This document shows positions 12,631 to 22,575 of a DNA stretch of 64,000 nt, one piece after another (positions within the stretch are counted from its first letter, which is position 1; every line of letters begins with the position of its first letter). The DNA is from Amoebidium appalachense (Eukaryota; Ichthyosporea), in assembly GCA_963693365.1 (NCBI GenBank), contig CAVNZM010000018.1, forward strand, positions 1,736,001 to 1,800,000. The letters are read 5' to 3'. The notes under the pieces are model-generated. The model saw only the letters and a list, made by a program, of their open reading frames with translations. It was not told where the DNA came from and made no database searches. The position numbers and the translations under genes were made by a program.

Positions 12631-15600
12631 AGCAAGAAGCGGAGGAGGCGGATAGGGGGCAACAGCAGGGGGCGGAGACAGGGGAGTCGGTGGGGTTCAC
12701 CGAGGTACCCGTGAAACATCTCAGCCAACTGCAGTTAGAAAAGCTCTCATTTGAGACGATAGTTAGGGTAATGGAAAAACGACACGGGGTTCGGGCAGCT
12801 GGTGCCGTCAAGTTCATGCTTCCCGAACCGGTAGTGCAGGGGCTGAAAGAGGCTGCTTGGGCCACACCAGTGAGAAAATCCTACACCAAGATCTGTCTGG
12901 AGGCTACCGCCATCAAGGATGTCTTCCTCGTTTATAGGGAGGACATCAAAGAGCAAATTCCAGAGGTGCGTATTTGCAACCATTAGGGTATGGTTACCGT
13001 GAACAGGAGCTAACACGATTGAGCAGGGGGACCCGTTGGATGAGGAGGAGTTCTGGGGGCTATTGGACTGCTTACCGGAAACTTACAGTAAAATGTTCTT
13101 TTACGGAACGGATCTGACACCTCTTAAAAACACCCATACACCCAGTGAGGTACGTGTGTGTCATGTGTGTGTATGTGCGTGTGTTTGTGCAGAGGGTGCA
13201 TGTTGTGTAGGCATGGGTGTATTCGTGTGTGTGTGCAGCAGAGGGTGCATGTTGTGTAGGCATGGGTGTATTCGTGTGTGTGCAGCAGAGGGTGCATGTT
13301 GTGTAGGCATGGGTGTATTCGTGTGTGTGCAGCAGAGGGTGCATGTTGTGTAGGCATGGGTGTATTCGTGTGTGTGCAGCAGAGGGTGCATGTTGTGTAG
13401 GCATGGGTGTATTCGTGTGTGTGCAGCAGAGGGTGCATGTTGTGTAGGCATGGGTGTATTCGTGTGTGTGCAGCAGAGGGTGCATGTTGTGTAGGCATGG
13501 GTGTATTCGTGTGTGTGCAGCAGAGGGTGCATGTTGTGTAGGCATGGGTGTATTCGTGTGTGTGCAGCTGAGGGTGCATGTTGTGTAGGCATGGGTGTAT
13601 TCGTGTGTGTGCAGCAGAGGGTGCATGTTGTGTAGGCATGGGTGTATTCGTGTGTGTGCAGCAGAGGGTGCATGTTGTGTAGGCATGGGTGTATTCGTGT
13701 GTGTGCAGCTGAGGGTGCATGTTGTGTAGGCATGGGTGTATTCGTGTGTGTGCAGCAGAGGGTGCATGTTGTGTAGGCATGGGTGTATTCGTGTGTGTGC
13801 AGCAGAGGGTGCATGTTGTGAAGGCATGGGTGTATTCGTGTGTGTGCAGCAGAGGGTGCATGTTGTGTAGGCATGGGTGTATTCGTGTGTGTGCAGCAGA
13901 GGGTGCATGTTGTGTAGGCATGGGTGTATTCGTGTGTGTGCAGCAGAGGGTGCATGTTGTGTAGGCATGGGTGTATTCGTGTGTGTGCAGCAGAGGGTGC
14001 ATGTTGTGTAGGCATGGGTGTATTCGTGTGTGTGCAGCAGAGGGTGCATGTTGTGTAGGCATGGGTGTATTCGTGTGTGTGCAGCAGAGGGTGCATGTTG
14101 TGAAGGCATGGGTGTATTCGTGTGTGTGCAGCAGAGGGTGCATGTTGTGTAGGCATGGGTGTATTCGTGTGTGTGCAGCAGAGGGCGCATGTTGTGTAGG
14201 CATGGGTGTATTCGTGTGTGTGCAGCAGAGGGTGCATGTTGTGAAGGCATGGGTGTATTCGTGTGTGTGCAGCAGAGGGTGCATGTTGTGTAGGCATGGG
14301 TGTATTCGTGTGTGTGCAGCAGAGGGTGCATGTTGTGTAGGCATGGGTGTATTCGTGTGTGTGCAGCAGAGGGTGCATGTTGTGAAGGCATGGGTGTATT
14401 CGTGTGTGTGCAGCAGAGGGTGCATGTTGTGTAGGCATGGGTGTATTCGTGTGTGTGCAGCAGAGGGTGCATGTTGTGAAGGCATGGGTGTATTCGTGTG
14501 TGTGCAGCAGAGGGTGCATGTTGTGTAGGCATGGGTGTATTCGTGTGTGTGCAGCAGAGGGTGCATGTTGTGTAGGCATGGGTGTATTCGTGTGTGTGCA
14601 GCAGAGGGTGCATGTTGTGAAGGCATGGGTGTATTCGTGTGTGTGCAGCAGAGGGTGCATGTTGTGTAGGCATGGGTGTATTCGTGTGTGTGCAGCAGAG
14701 GGTGCATGTTGTGTAGGCATGGGTGTATTCGTGTGTGTGTGCAGCAGAGGGTGCATGTTGTGTAGGCATGGGTGTATTCGTGTGTGTGTGCAGCAGAGGG
14801 TGCATGTTGTGTAGGCATGGGTGTATTCGTGTGTGTGCAGCAGAGGGTGCATGTTGTGTAAGCATGGGTGTATTCGTGTGTGTGCAGCAGAGGGTGCATG
14901 TTGTGAAGGCATGGGTGTATTCGTGTGTGTGCAGCAGAGGGTGCATGTTGTGTAGGCATGGGTGTATTCGTGTGTGTGCAGCAGAGGGTGCATGTTGTGT
15001 AGGCATGGGTGTATTCGTGTGTGTGCTTGTGTAGGCATGGGTGTGTGCGTGTGTTTGTGCGGAGAGTGTATGTTGTGTTGATGCAATGTGGTGTGTGTAC
15101 AGGTAGTGAGGGAAGAAATCGACTACATGTTCAGCTTGGAGACGCTGGGCTCGATTGTATCGAGAGAGTTCCAGAACTGTGAGGGCATCTCAACACCGAT
15201 GCTCTATAAGTATGCCCCCCCACCCCTTCCCCCCCCCCAAAAAAAAACACAACAACAAACAACAAAGGGAAAAAAGGCAGGTTTGCAGAATGCCCCTTTT
15301 GTTCACAGAACCATCCTGGGTGTATGTGTATGGGTCAGGTCTTCTCGGAATGTATTGGATCACATCGAAGTCGGAACTAATTATTAACCCCAATCACATG
15401 CCTCCTTGCAGTGTCACGACGGGGTCTCCGTTTGTGCCCCACACAGAAGACGTTCTGCTCGGAAGTGTCAACATCATGACCCGTGGGCCCGGAGACAAAA
15501 GCTGGTATATAATCAGTGCAGAGTACAATGGACAGGTCACGTCTATCCTTGAGGATATCTACAAGAGGCTTGGCCTTTCGGGGGCCGGTATCTGCAAGAA

Positions 15601-16125
15601 AGTCACACAGCATAAGGTAATCCCTCACCCCCCCCCCCCCCAAAAAAAAAAAAAACAAAAAAAAAAACGACCACACACACAACAGAGGACTACAAGAAGA
15701 GAGAGAGAGGGAGTGGTAGACACTGACGTGAATGACGTGAAGAACAAAAAACAAAAAAGCACTTACAAAAACGACCACCCGGTTTTTCATATGACTAACA
15801 TGTGGGTGGGACAGTCTGTGTTCATCCACCCCCGTTACTTGATGAAGAAGGGTGTTCCTGTGCAGCACACGGTTCAGCAGGCCGGCGAGGTCATCTACAC
15901 ATTGCCTGGGGCATACCACTTTGGGTATGCTACTGGTAGCAGCTTGGCCGAGGCGGTAAATTTTGCCACGGTCAACTGGCTTGTGGTCGCTGGCAAGAAG
16001 CCCCCCCGGCATGCACGTGTGGCTACACTGACAGGAAACACGTTTTCAAGGTAACCCCCCCTCCCCCCCCCTCCCCCCCCCCCAAAAAAAAAAAAAAAAA
16101 AAAAAAACACGTAACACACACACAC

Positions 16126-16222
<97 letters not shown>

Positions 16223-16549
16223 ATGCCCTAGCATTCACAATTACATGTAGGGGTTCGTAAAAACGGTTTTTTGGGTCCTTGCAGAGTTTTTCTTGACCTG
16301 GTCCACACGTAGGAGTTCGTTTTCTGTGGGTGTGTGCCATGGTGGTGTAGTGGTGGGTGCGTGGGTGTGTTTGAGGTAATGGCATACAGTGATGTCTGAG
16401 CCTTGCATAAACAAATCACCTGGCTGGACTACTACTTACACCCAACTATCAACCCACAGGTGTCCCCTGCACAGTGGAAAAAGCTGAGAGAGAAGTACAA
16501 GGCTGACATCAAGGAGTTCGAGGAGGAAGCCAAAATGAATGTGGCCTAG
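12631..16549 (+). CDS. JmjC-domain histone demethylase-like, spliced
   Basis: Exons I can place: 12631-12965, 13027-13149, 15103-15209, 15412-15616, 15815-16050, all with GT..AG borders and consistent phases. The joins align without gaps to KDM4-type JmjC proteins: STPMLY at the end of exon 3, then PFVPHTED in exon 4 (iron ligands His and Glu as HxE), GDKSWY (Lys for 2-oxoglutarate), TQHK joined to SVFIHP, then GEVIYTLPGAYHFGY (distal iron His) and AEAVNFATVNW. An Fe(II)/2-oxoglutarate oxygenase acting on histone lysines is expected for this family. No JmjN, PHD or Tudor domain was found. The last part (VSPAQWKKLREKYKADI, stop at 16549) is clearly coding, but its junction to exon 5 does not fit phase simply, so a small exon may be missing. 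The first exon is unknown. Introns carry CA repeats and a minisatellite, unlike the intronless genes at 19-42 kb. Confidence 0.8.
13190..15035. repeat. 47-bp minisatellite (~39 copies) inside JmjC intron
   Basis: The unit GTGCAGCAGAGGGTGCATGT continues TGTGTAGGCATGGGTGTATT and CGTGTGT. The array fills most of the 1953-bp intron between exons ending 13149 and starting 15103. Copies are nearly identical; the main variants (GTGAAGG for GTGTAGG, CAGCTGAGG for CAGCAGAGG) recur mostly at multiples of 141 bp, which indicates a three-unit higher-order repeat. Confidence 0.97.
16073..16222. repeat. Poly-A then (AC)n in JmjC intron
   Basis: A C/A homopolymer block followed by about 55 AC dinucleotides, in the intron that starts at 16051. 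Confidence 0.95.
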
Positions 16550-17035
16550 GGTTTGTGGTGGGTGCGGTGGGGGAAACGTAGTTGTAGTGGTGGCGGCGGG
16601 TAGGCCCCACATTCACATCTTACTTAGGGTTTGTGGTGGGTGCGGTGGGGGAAACGTAGTTGTAGTGGTGGCGGCGGGTAGGCCCCACATTCACATCTTA
16701 CTTAGGGTTTGTGGTGGGTGCGGTGGGGGAAACGTAGTTGTAGTAGTGGTGGCGGCGGGTAGGCCCCACATTCACATCTTACTTAGGGTTTGTGGTGGGT
16801 GCGGTGGGGGAAACGTAGTTGTAGTGGTGGCGGCGGGTAGGCCCCACATTCACATCTTACTTAGGGTTTGTGGTGGGTGCGGTGGGGGAAACGTAGTTGT
16901 AGTGGTGGCGGCGGGTAGGCCCCACATTCACATCTTACTTAGGGTTTGTGGTGGGTGCGGTGGGGGAAACGTATTTGTGGTGGTGTGGGCAGTAGGCACA
17001 CATCCACATCTATAGGGGTTTGTGATGGGTGTGGT
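16547..17035. repeat. ~78-bp tandem repeat, 6 copies, after JmjC stop
   Basis: Units start TTAGGGTTTGTGGTGGGTGC and contain GGGGGAAACGTAGTTGTAGT and GGCCCCACATTCACATCTTA. The first unit begins within the stop codon region of the JmjC gene, so the array probably lies in its 3' UTR. Confidence 0.9.
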
Positions 17036-17268
17036 GGAGGAAAGACGTGGTACAAAGTTTTCATACCAAGTTTTCTGTAATGTTTATTCGAATGTGATCT
17101 GCTTCAATCTTATCCAAATTTTCATGTATATTGTATTTGCCCGGTAACAGTACCAAGTTTCCGTAATGATTATTGAATGTATTTGCCCGTGGTAGCGGGA
17201 GAGACTCCATTTAATATACCCCAAGTCTCCTTTTCAATCTGTGTACAAGCACACTGGCACGTACATTG

Positions 17269-17341
<73 letters not shown>

Positions 17342-17554
17342 CACACAATGATACACATGCTACCAAGTTTTCATTGAACGGTGTAGGGGAGGGGGGGGGG
17401 GGGGGGGGGGAGATAGACTCCAGCTCATCAAAATTAAACATCCCAACAGATTCTCTCGTCATTTACATTTTCCATGTTTGTGGAGATTCTCTCGTCATTT
17501 ACATTTTCCATGTTTGTGGTGTGAGTCCATTCATCCTTTGGCTTGTGTAGGTCT
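17036..17554. other. Spacer with (AC)n and a short direct repeat
   Basis: No gene. It holds an (AC)n tract at 17269-17347, a poly-G run at about 17390-17410, a 35-bp direct repeat (GATTCTCTCGTCATTTACAT at 17450 and 17487) and diverged copies of TACCAAGTTTTC near 17066, 17150 and 17361. Confidence 0.6.
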
Positions 17555-17815
17555 CTATGCATCCTCAGGCTCCATCATCTTCTGCAGTACAATTGCTGTC
17601 TGTCGTTGATTCTTCGGCACCCACTTCTTGAATCCACACTTCTCCGCCAACTCATCGGGCAGATCTATATAGCCCTTTTCCGCAAGCTCTTGTGCGTATG
17701 CTCGTTGCTCCATCTGCGTCCGCCGGGTGGTGGCCTCGGTCGGCACAATAGTTGCCTGCACCACGGGTGCCTTGCCGGGCTCCTCCTTCAGCTTGTACTC
17801 CCATCGGTACGCCAT
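17555..17815 (-). CDS. Hypothetical 86-residue acidic/helical protein
   Basis: An intact small ORF from an ATG at 17815 to a stop at 17555. The product begins MAYRWEYKLKEEPGK and is mostly charged, helix-favouring sequence (EQRAYAQELAEKGYIDLPDE) with a KKWVPKNQRQ patch near the end. No family is recognised. It lies 36 bp downstream of the Cys-rich membrane protein on the same strand, which suggests a gene pair. Confidence 0.55.
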   Translation of the reverse strand: MAYRWEYKLKEEPGKAPVVQATIVPTEATTRRTQMEQRAYAQELAEKGYIDLPDELAEKCGFKKWVPKNQRQTAIVLQKMMEPEDA

Positions 17816-17851
17816 ACTCTATGCCACAAAAATCTCTGCTCACCCAACCCT

Positions 17852-18244
17852 TCAAGTGCGCTCCTTGATCACCACCGCAGGCGCATGCGCACACGTGGGG
17901 CACGCCGGGCACTTCTGCTCGGGCGGGCAGCGCGTGCATGCGGGGCACTGTGCGCACCGGGCGGGGCTGGCACCGCACACGTGGCAGCGGGGGCAGTGCG
18001 CACACTTGCGGCGGGGAACGCAGCTGCCGCAGCTGGCACACATTGGGCACGCGCGCTGGCACTTGAGCACTGCCAGGCGCCGCCGCACACGTGGGCTGAA
18101 CGTGTCCCAGAGCACGTAGAGGATCAGGCCGGCCAGGATGGCCAATAGGATGGGGGAGGGCCCGGGGGTGCTGCGCGGGCTTGTGCGGATCGGGGGAGGG
18201 GGTGCGAATGGGCTGGGTGGGGGAAGGGGTGCGCCAGCGTCCAT
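17852..18244 (-). CDS. Pro-rich, single-pass, Cys-rich membrane protein
   Basis: A 130-residue ORF from the ATG at 18244. Residues 1-28 are Pro/Ser rich; about residues 30-46 form one transmembrane helix (SPILLAILAGLILYVLW); the rest is a basic then cysteine-rich tail with repeated CPxC/CxxC pairs (CPMCAS, CAHCPRCHVC, CPACTRCPPEQ, CPACPTC). The spaced Cys pairs suggest several small metal sites or disulfide-rich packing. The family is not recognised; small membrane proteins with this layout are common in large DNA viruses. Composition is high GC, like the 30-37 kb gene block. Confidence 0.6.
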   Translation of the reverse strand: MDAGAPLPPPSPFAPPPPIRTSPRSTPGPSPILLAILAGLILYVLWDTFSPRVRRRLAVLKCQRACPMCASCGSCVPRRKCAHCPRCHVCGASPARCAQCPACTRCPPEQKCPACPTCAHAPAVVIKERT

Positions 18245-18304
18245 GTTACCCGGTGCACGATATAATGTGGGGTTGGGGTTGTGCGGGTAGATGGGAGGAG
18301 GGTT

Positions 18305-18344
<40 letters not shown>

Positions 18345-18347
<3 letters not shown>

Positions 18348-18992
18348 CGCTCATGACCGTACTCTCCAACAACACAGGTGCAAGCGCACGGTAATAGCGC
18401 TCATGACCGTACTCTCCAACAACACAGGTGCAAGCGCACGGTAATAGCGCTCATGACCGTACTCTCCAACAACACAGGTGCAAGCGCACGGTAATAGCGC
18501 TCATGACCGTACTCTCCAACAACACAGGTGCAAGCGCACGGTAATAGCGCTCATGACCGTACTCTCCAACAACACAGGTGCAAGCGCACGGTAATAGCGC
18601 TCATGACTGTACTCTCCAACAACACAGGTGCAAGCGCACGGTAATAGCGCTCATGACCGTACTCTCCAACAACACAGGTGCAAGCGCACGGTAATAGCGC
18701 TCATGACCGTACTCTCCAACAACACAGGTGCAAGCGCACGGTGATAGCGCTCATGACCCTACTCTCCAACAACACAGGTGCAAGCGCACGGTAATAGCGC
18801 TCATGACCGTACTCTCCAACAACACAGGTGCAAGCGCACGGTAATAGCGCTCATGACCGTACTCTCCAACAACACAGGTGCAAGCGCACGGTGATAGCGC
18901 TCATGACCCTACTCTCCAACAACACAGGTGCAAGCGCACGGTGATAGCGCTCATGACCCTACTCTCCAACAACACAGGTGCAAGCGCACGGG
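18345..18992. repeat. 50-bp tandem repeat, 13 copies (array A)
   Basis: The unit GCGCTCATGACCGTACTCTC continues CAACAACACAGGTGCAAGCG and CACGGTAATA. Copies differ at only a few bases. The reverse complement of this unit recurs in the 21.3-22.6 kb array, so related arrays flank the 588-residue gene in inverted orientation. A poly-G run (18314-18347) precedes it. Confidence 0.95.
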
Positions 18993-19467
18993 CAGGCCCG
19001 ACCATAACCCCGTTTTTACGGTAAAAAATACCCCAAAATATCATCATAATTTCAGTTTATGGTAAGCCTCCGCAAATTTCGTGTTAAGCTAAAATAGGAA
19101 CCACCCTTTATCCCCTTTGACTGGGGATGAAAAATACCATACACCCCAGGCAAAAATACTCCGGGGCTTGAAAATATACCAAGAAACAAATCCGAATTTT
19201 CGGGCTTGCGCACGGGTTATGCAACCAATTGGATGGCATCCACGTTTGGCCAATCAGCGCGGCTAGCCCATGGTAACGGGATTGTTCTCTAGATTTATCC
19301 AATCGGGATCATCCAGTTAAAAGATGTGTAATCCGCGTTTAGCCAATCAGCGCGATGACTGATGTTATATCCAAATCTTGTCAAATACACCGAACTCAGC
19401 TGCACGAAAACACAACAGGATTTGGCATGTAGGGTATAGGCAGAATTATAATATTTCGCTGTCAGCA
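18993..19467. promoter_or_regulatory. Upstream region of the 588-aa gene with CCAAT boxes
   Basis: AT-rich region with CCAATTGG and three CCAATCAG-type boxes near 19227, 19250, 19298 and 19342, and a GGGTATAGG about 35 nt before the ATG at 19468. This looks like a promoter but is supported only by motif content. Confidence 0.4.
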
Positions 19468-21234
19468 ATGGGACTTGCACCCTCAATGCCAGTGCGTGTT
19501 CGGATCATTCCATCGAGGACACCGCTGTTGTTAGGCCCTGTAGGGGAAGATGTTGCAGTGTTTTCTCTTGCAAACACCAACGGCCTTGCCACGGTTTCAA
19601 CCCCCGAAAATGTCACTCTCGTGGAAACGTTGCACCCTTTTGTTGTGTTTGAGGTAGACACCTCGTTGAGTCTATTGCAACTGCAGGAAGAGTTGAAAGC
19701 AGGTTTCCGTGCATGCACCGCGGTGTACCTCCGAAGCTATGACAAGCTGGCCGTGTACAACCCTGAAGGGCGCTGTTGCCTTCCAACTAGGACGGTGATG
19801 CAGGCCACAGCAGCAGAGATTGCGGCAAAAATGTCCGAACTGGACCAAAAAACGAGCGAGAGCTTTGCCGATATGTTTTTTGCAACCTCCACGTTGGCGG
19901 ATGTCCAATACGCGATAGCGAATAACAGTGATTTTCAGGATAGTAGGTTCTGGAACTGGTGGGGTTTACTACCTGAGGATGCTATTAGAAGGATCGTAGA
20001 GACACACCCCAGTGAGGGGTACACGGGGGACGGCAAACTGCGGCATTACCCGCCGTGCACTGCGTGGTTGCGAGGGTCTGCAGGAGTTGTCAAGTTAGAC
20101 AGCTCTGCGTATACGTTAGAGTCGTTTAACACGTGTTTGCTGCTGCGATTGATGGACCATTATGCCCACCGGAGGGACCACGACGACGACGGCTACGACG
20201 ATGTCCATGCGACTATAATACTAGATATGGCCACCCAAAAGGCCAATATTTTGGCACAAGCTGCCTCAAACCCGCCAGTTACAACTGCACCCCGTACCCA
20301 AGCCCACCTGTACGACTACACAAACATCATTAGACACAAGCTGGGATGGGACAAAAAGCTTTCGAATTTAATTGACAGGGTCCAGGCGGATTACAGCGAG
20401 GGTGGGCCTGCCGAGCGCAAAAACATATTCGGGCGGTACACGGGATATTTTGCTTACGAGATTCAGGAAGGGCAGGAAGAAGGCGAGTTTGTTCCCCTGG
20501 GCCAGATCGATACCGACATCGAAACCGTCGAAATTTCCACATTCATGCGGCGTCTGCAAGTGGGCGTGTCGTGGCAGATGCTTGTGGACGTCATGAACAA
20601 ACGACACGTCATGGTGCTTCCCTTCGATTGGGGAGACTTCATTGACACAACCAGGAAAGATGTTGAGCGCGAAGAGTTCCGAAAAGCCCAAGAGGAGGGG
20701 CAAGGTAGAGATTTGCCATTCGTTGTTGACGGGTTGTATGCTTACGACACCGAAACCCGGCAAGCGGCCGTCATCTACCCCCCGAGTGGATATGACCAAA
20801 TCATGCTCAACGATGCCGACGGCGTCTGCCCGTGGCAGGCAGAAATCGAGCATTATTGGGTAGAAACCCCCTCCGACCATTTGGAACAACAGCGCAGCAG
20901 CTATATCGGTATTAACAAGACCACGGGCCAGCCTGACACGTCTCCCAGCGCGGATGCCCTGTGGAGTGCTGTTCCTATCGCCGAGGTTTTGGATGGTGCG
21001 GATTGGTACCCGCAACTGCCGTGTCAGACAGCCCTCGAGGATGCCATCAGGAATCACCATGTGCAAGTAGTTGGTGAACCATACGACCACTGGTTGTATT
21101 ATGAAGCAGCAACCAACACATGGGATGAACTTTGGCCTGACTGTGATCGGTATCACCATATTACCAGCAGGCCAGGCGACTTCGTGCCTTTTTACGATCA
21201 ATGGCCGGACGGATCGGTATCACCATATTACTAG
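19468..21234 (+). CDS. Large unrecognised, probably structural protein (588 aa)
   Basis: An intronless ORF; the first ATG is at 19468. The N-terminus is beta-prone (PVRVRIIPSRTPLLLG, HPFVVFEVD) and leads into helix (LQLQEELKAGFRA). A segment near residues 165-235 has WWGLLPEDAIRRIV and AYTLESFNTCLLLRLMD. The first resembles LAHVLPDEAIEAVLG in the 30259-30813 product, and the second resembles NYTLDTLYAELEMRLDA in the 34393-35751 product. The acidic C-terminal half is rich in Trp and Tyr. I recognise no enzyme motif. Size and company suggest a virion component (capsid or minor capsid), but this is inference. The 3' end has a ~65-bp tandem duplication (GATCGGTATCACCATATTAC at 21145 and 21211) that now supplies the stop. 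An AATAAA lies at 21267. Confidence 0.7.
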   Translation: MGLAPSMPVRVRIIPSRTPLLLGPVGEDVAVFSLANTNGLATVSTPENVTLVETLHPFVVFEVDTSLSLLQLQEELKAGFRACTAVYLRSYDKLAVYNPEGRCCLPTRTVMQATAAEIAAKMSELDQKTSESFADMFFATSTLADVQYAIANNSDFQDSRFWNWWGLLPEDAIRRIVETHPSEGYTGDGKLRHYPPCTAWLRGSAGVVKLDSSAYTLESFNTCLLLRLMDHYAHRRDHDDDGYDDVHATIILDMATQKANILAQAASNPPVTTAPRTQAHLYDYTNIIRHKLGWDKKLSNLIDRVQADYSEGGPAERKNIFGRYTGYFAYEIQEGQEEGEFVPLGQIDTDIETVEISTFMRRLQVGVSWQMLVDVMNKRHVMVLPFDWGDFIDTTRKDVEREEFRKAQEEGQGRDLPFVVDGLYAYDTETRQAAVIYPPSGYDQIMLNDADGVCPWQAEIEHYWVETPSDHLEQQRSSYIGINKTTGQPDTSPSADALWSAVPIAEVLDGADWYPQLPCQTALEDAIRNHHVQVVGEPYDHWLYYEAATNTWDELWPDCDRYHHITSRPGDFVPFYDQWPDGSVSPYY

Positions 21235-21266
21235 CAGGGTAGGTGACTTCGTGCTTTTTCACAATC

Positions 21267-21272
21267 AATAAA
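21267..21272 (+). terminator. Poly(A) signal AATAAA
   Basis: Lies 33 nt after the stop codon of the 588-residue gene, in the right place for its polyadenylation signal. Confidence 0.5.
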
Positions 21273-21319
21273 ATTCAACTTATTATAAATATGTGACACT
21301 CAGTGCATTCTCACGAAGG

Positions 21320-21997
21320 GGGTGGGGGGGGGGGGGGGGGGGGGGGGGGGTGGGGGGGGGGGGGGGGGGGGGGGGGGGATGGGTGCGCTTGCACCTGTGT
21401 TGTTTGAGAGTAGGGTCATGAGCGCTACCACCGGGTGCTTCCACATGTGTTGTGTGAGAGCTGAGGCATGAGCGCTATCACCGGGCGCTTCCACATGTGT
21501 TGTGTGAGAGCTGAGGCATGAGCGCTATCACCGGGCGCTTTTACATGTGTTGTGTGAGAGCTGAGGCATGAGCGCTATCACCGGGCGCTTCCACATGTGT
21601 TGTGTGAGAGCTGAGGCATGAGCGCTATCACCGGGCGCTTCCACATGTGTTATGTGAGAGCTGAGGCATGAGCGCTATCACCGGGCGCTTCCACATGTGT
21701 TATGTGAGAGCTGAGGCATGAGCGCTATCACCGGGGGCTTTGTGGGTGTGTGTGGGGGGTGGGGGGGGGGGGGTGGGGGGGGGGGGGGGGGGGGGGGGAG
21801 GGGGGAAGGGGGGGGGGGGGGGATGGGTGCGCTTGCACCTGTGTTGTTTGAGAGTAGGGTCATGAGCGCTACCACCGGGCGCTTCCACATGTGTTGTGTG
21901 AGAGCTGCGGCATGAGCGCTATCACCGGGCGCTTCCACATGTGTTGTGTGAGAGCTGAGGCATGAGCGCTATCACCGGGGGCTTTGTGGGTGTGTGT

Positions 21998-22055
<58 letters not shown>

Positions 22056-22575
22056 GGGGGGAGGGGGGGGGGAAGGGGGGGGGGGGGGGATGGGTGCGCT
22101 TGCACCTGTGTTGTTTGAGAGTAGGGTCATGAGCGCTATCACCGGGCGCTTCCACATGTGTTGTGTGAGAGCTGAGGCATGAGCGCTATCACCGGGCGCT
22201 TCCACATGTGTTGTGTGAGAGCTGAGGCATGAGCGCTATCACCGGGGGCTTTGTGGGTGTGTGTGGGGGGTGGGGGGGGGGGGGGGTGGGGGGGAGGGGG
22301 GGGGGAGGGGGGGGGGAAGGGGGGGGGGGGGGGGGGGGATGCGTGCGCTTGCACCTGTGTTGTTTGAGAGTAGGGTCATGAGCGCTATCACCGGGCGCTT
22401 CCACATGTGTTGTTTGAGAGCAGGGTCATGAGCGCTATCACCGGACGCTTCCACATGTCATCGGGCGCTTTGTGTGTGTGTGTATGTGTGTGTGTGTGTG
22501 GGGGGGGGGGGGGAGGGGCAATGCGTGCGCTTGCACCTGTGTTGTTTGAGAGGAGCACGAGCGCTATGACCGTGC
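21320..22575. repeat. Compound array of 50-bp units and poly-G blocks (array B)
   Basis: Units contain GTGCGCTTGCACCTGTGTTG then TTTGAGAGTAGGGTCATGAG and a related variant CTTCCACATGTGTTGTGTGA, GAGCTGAGGCATGAGCGCTA. Four or more long poly-G blocks (about 21320-21378, 21757-21822, 21999-22090, 22265-22340) are interspersed, giving a higher-order unit of 250-400 bp. The first variant is the reverse complement of the 50-bp unit at 18.3-19.0 kb. Confidence 0.92.

Noticed and set aside
10760-12655. A 631-codon plus-strand frame and overlapping 351- and 277-codon frames
   Set aside because: After about 11430 they run through GGGGAGA and 66-bp repeat DNA and read as Gly/Glu, Pro/Ser or Thr/His repeats. 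Only the first part was kept as a tentative coding segment.
13072-15086. Three overlapping 611-644-codon frames on the minus strand and several on the plus strand, Cys/His-rich repeats
   Set aside because: They are translations of the 47-bp minisatellite. Because 47 is not a multiple of 3, every frame stays open and rotates through three peptides. The array lies in a JmjC intron.
18345-18992. Array of 50-bp units resembling a CRISPR array
   Set aside because: The units are contiguous, without unique spacers, in a eukaryotic context, and no cas genes are present. It is a minisatellite.
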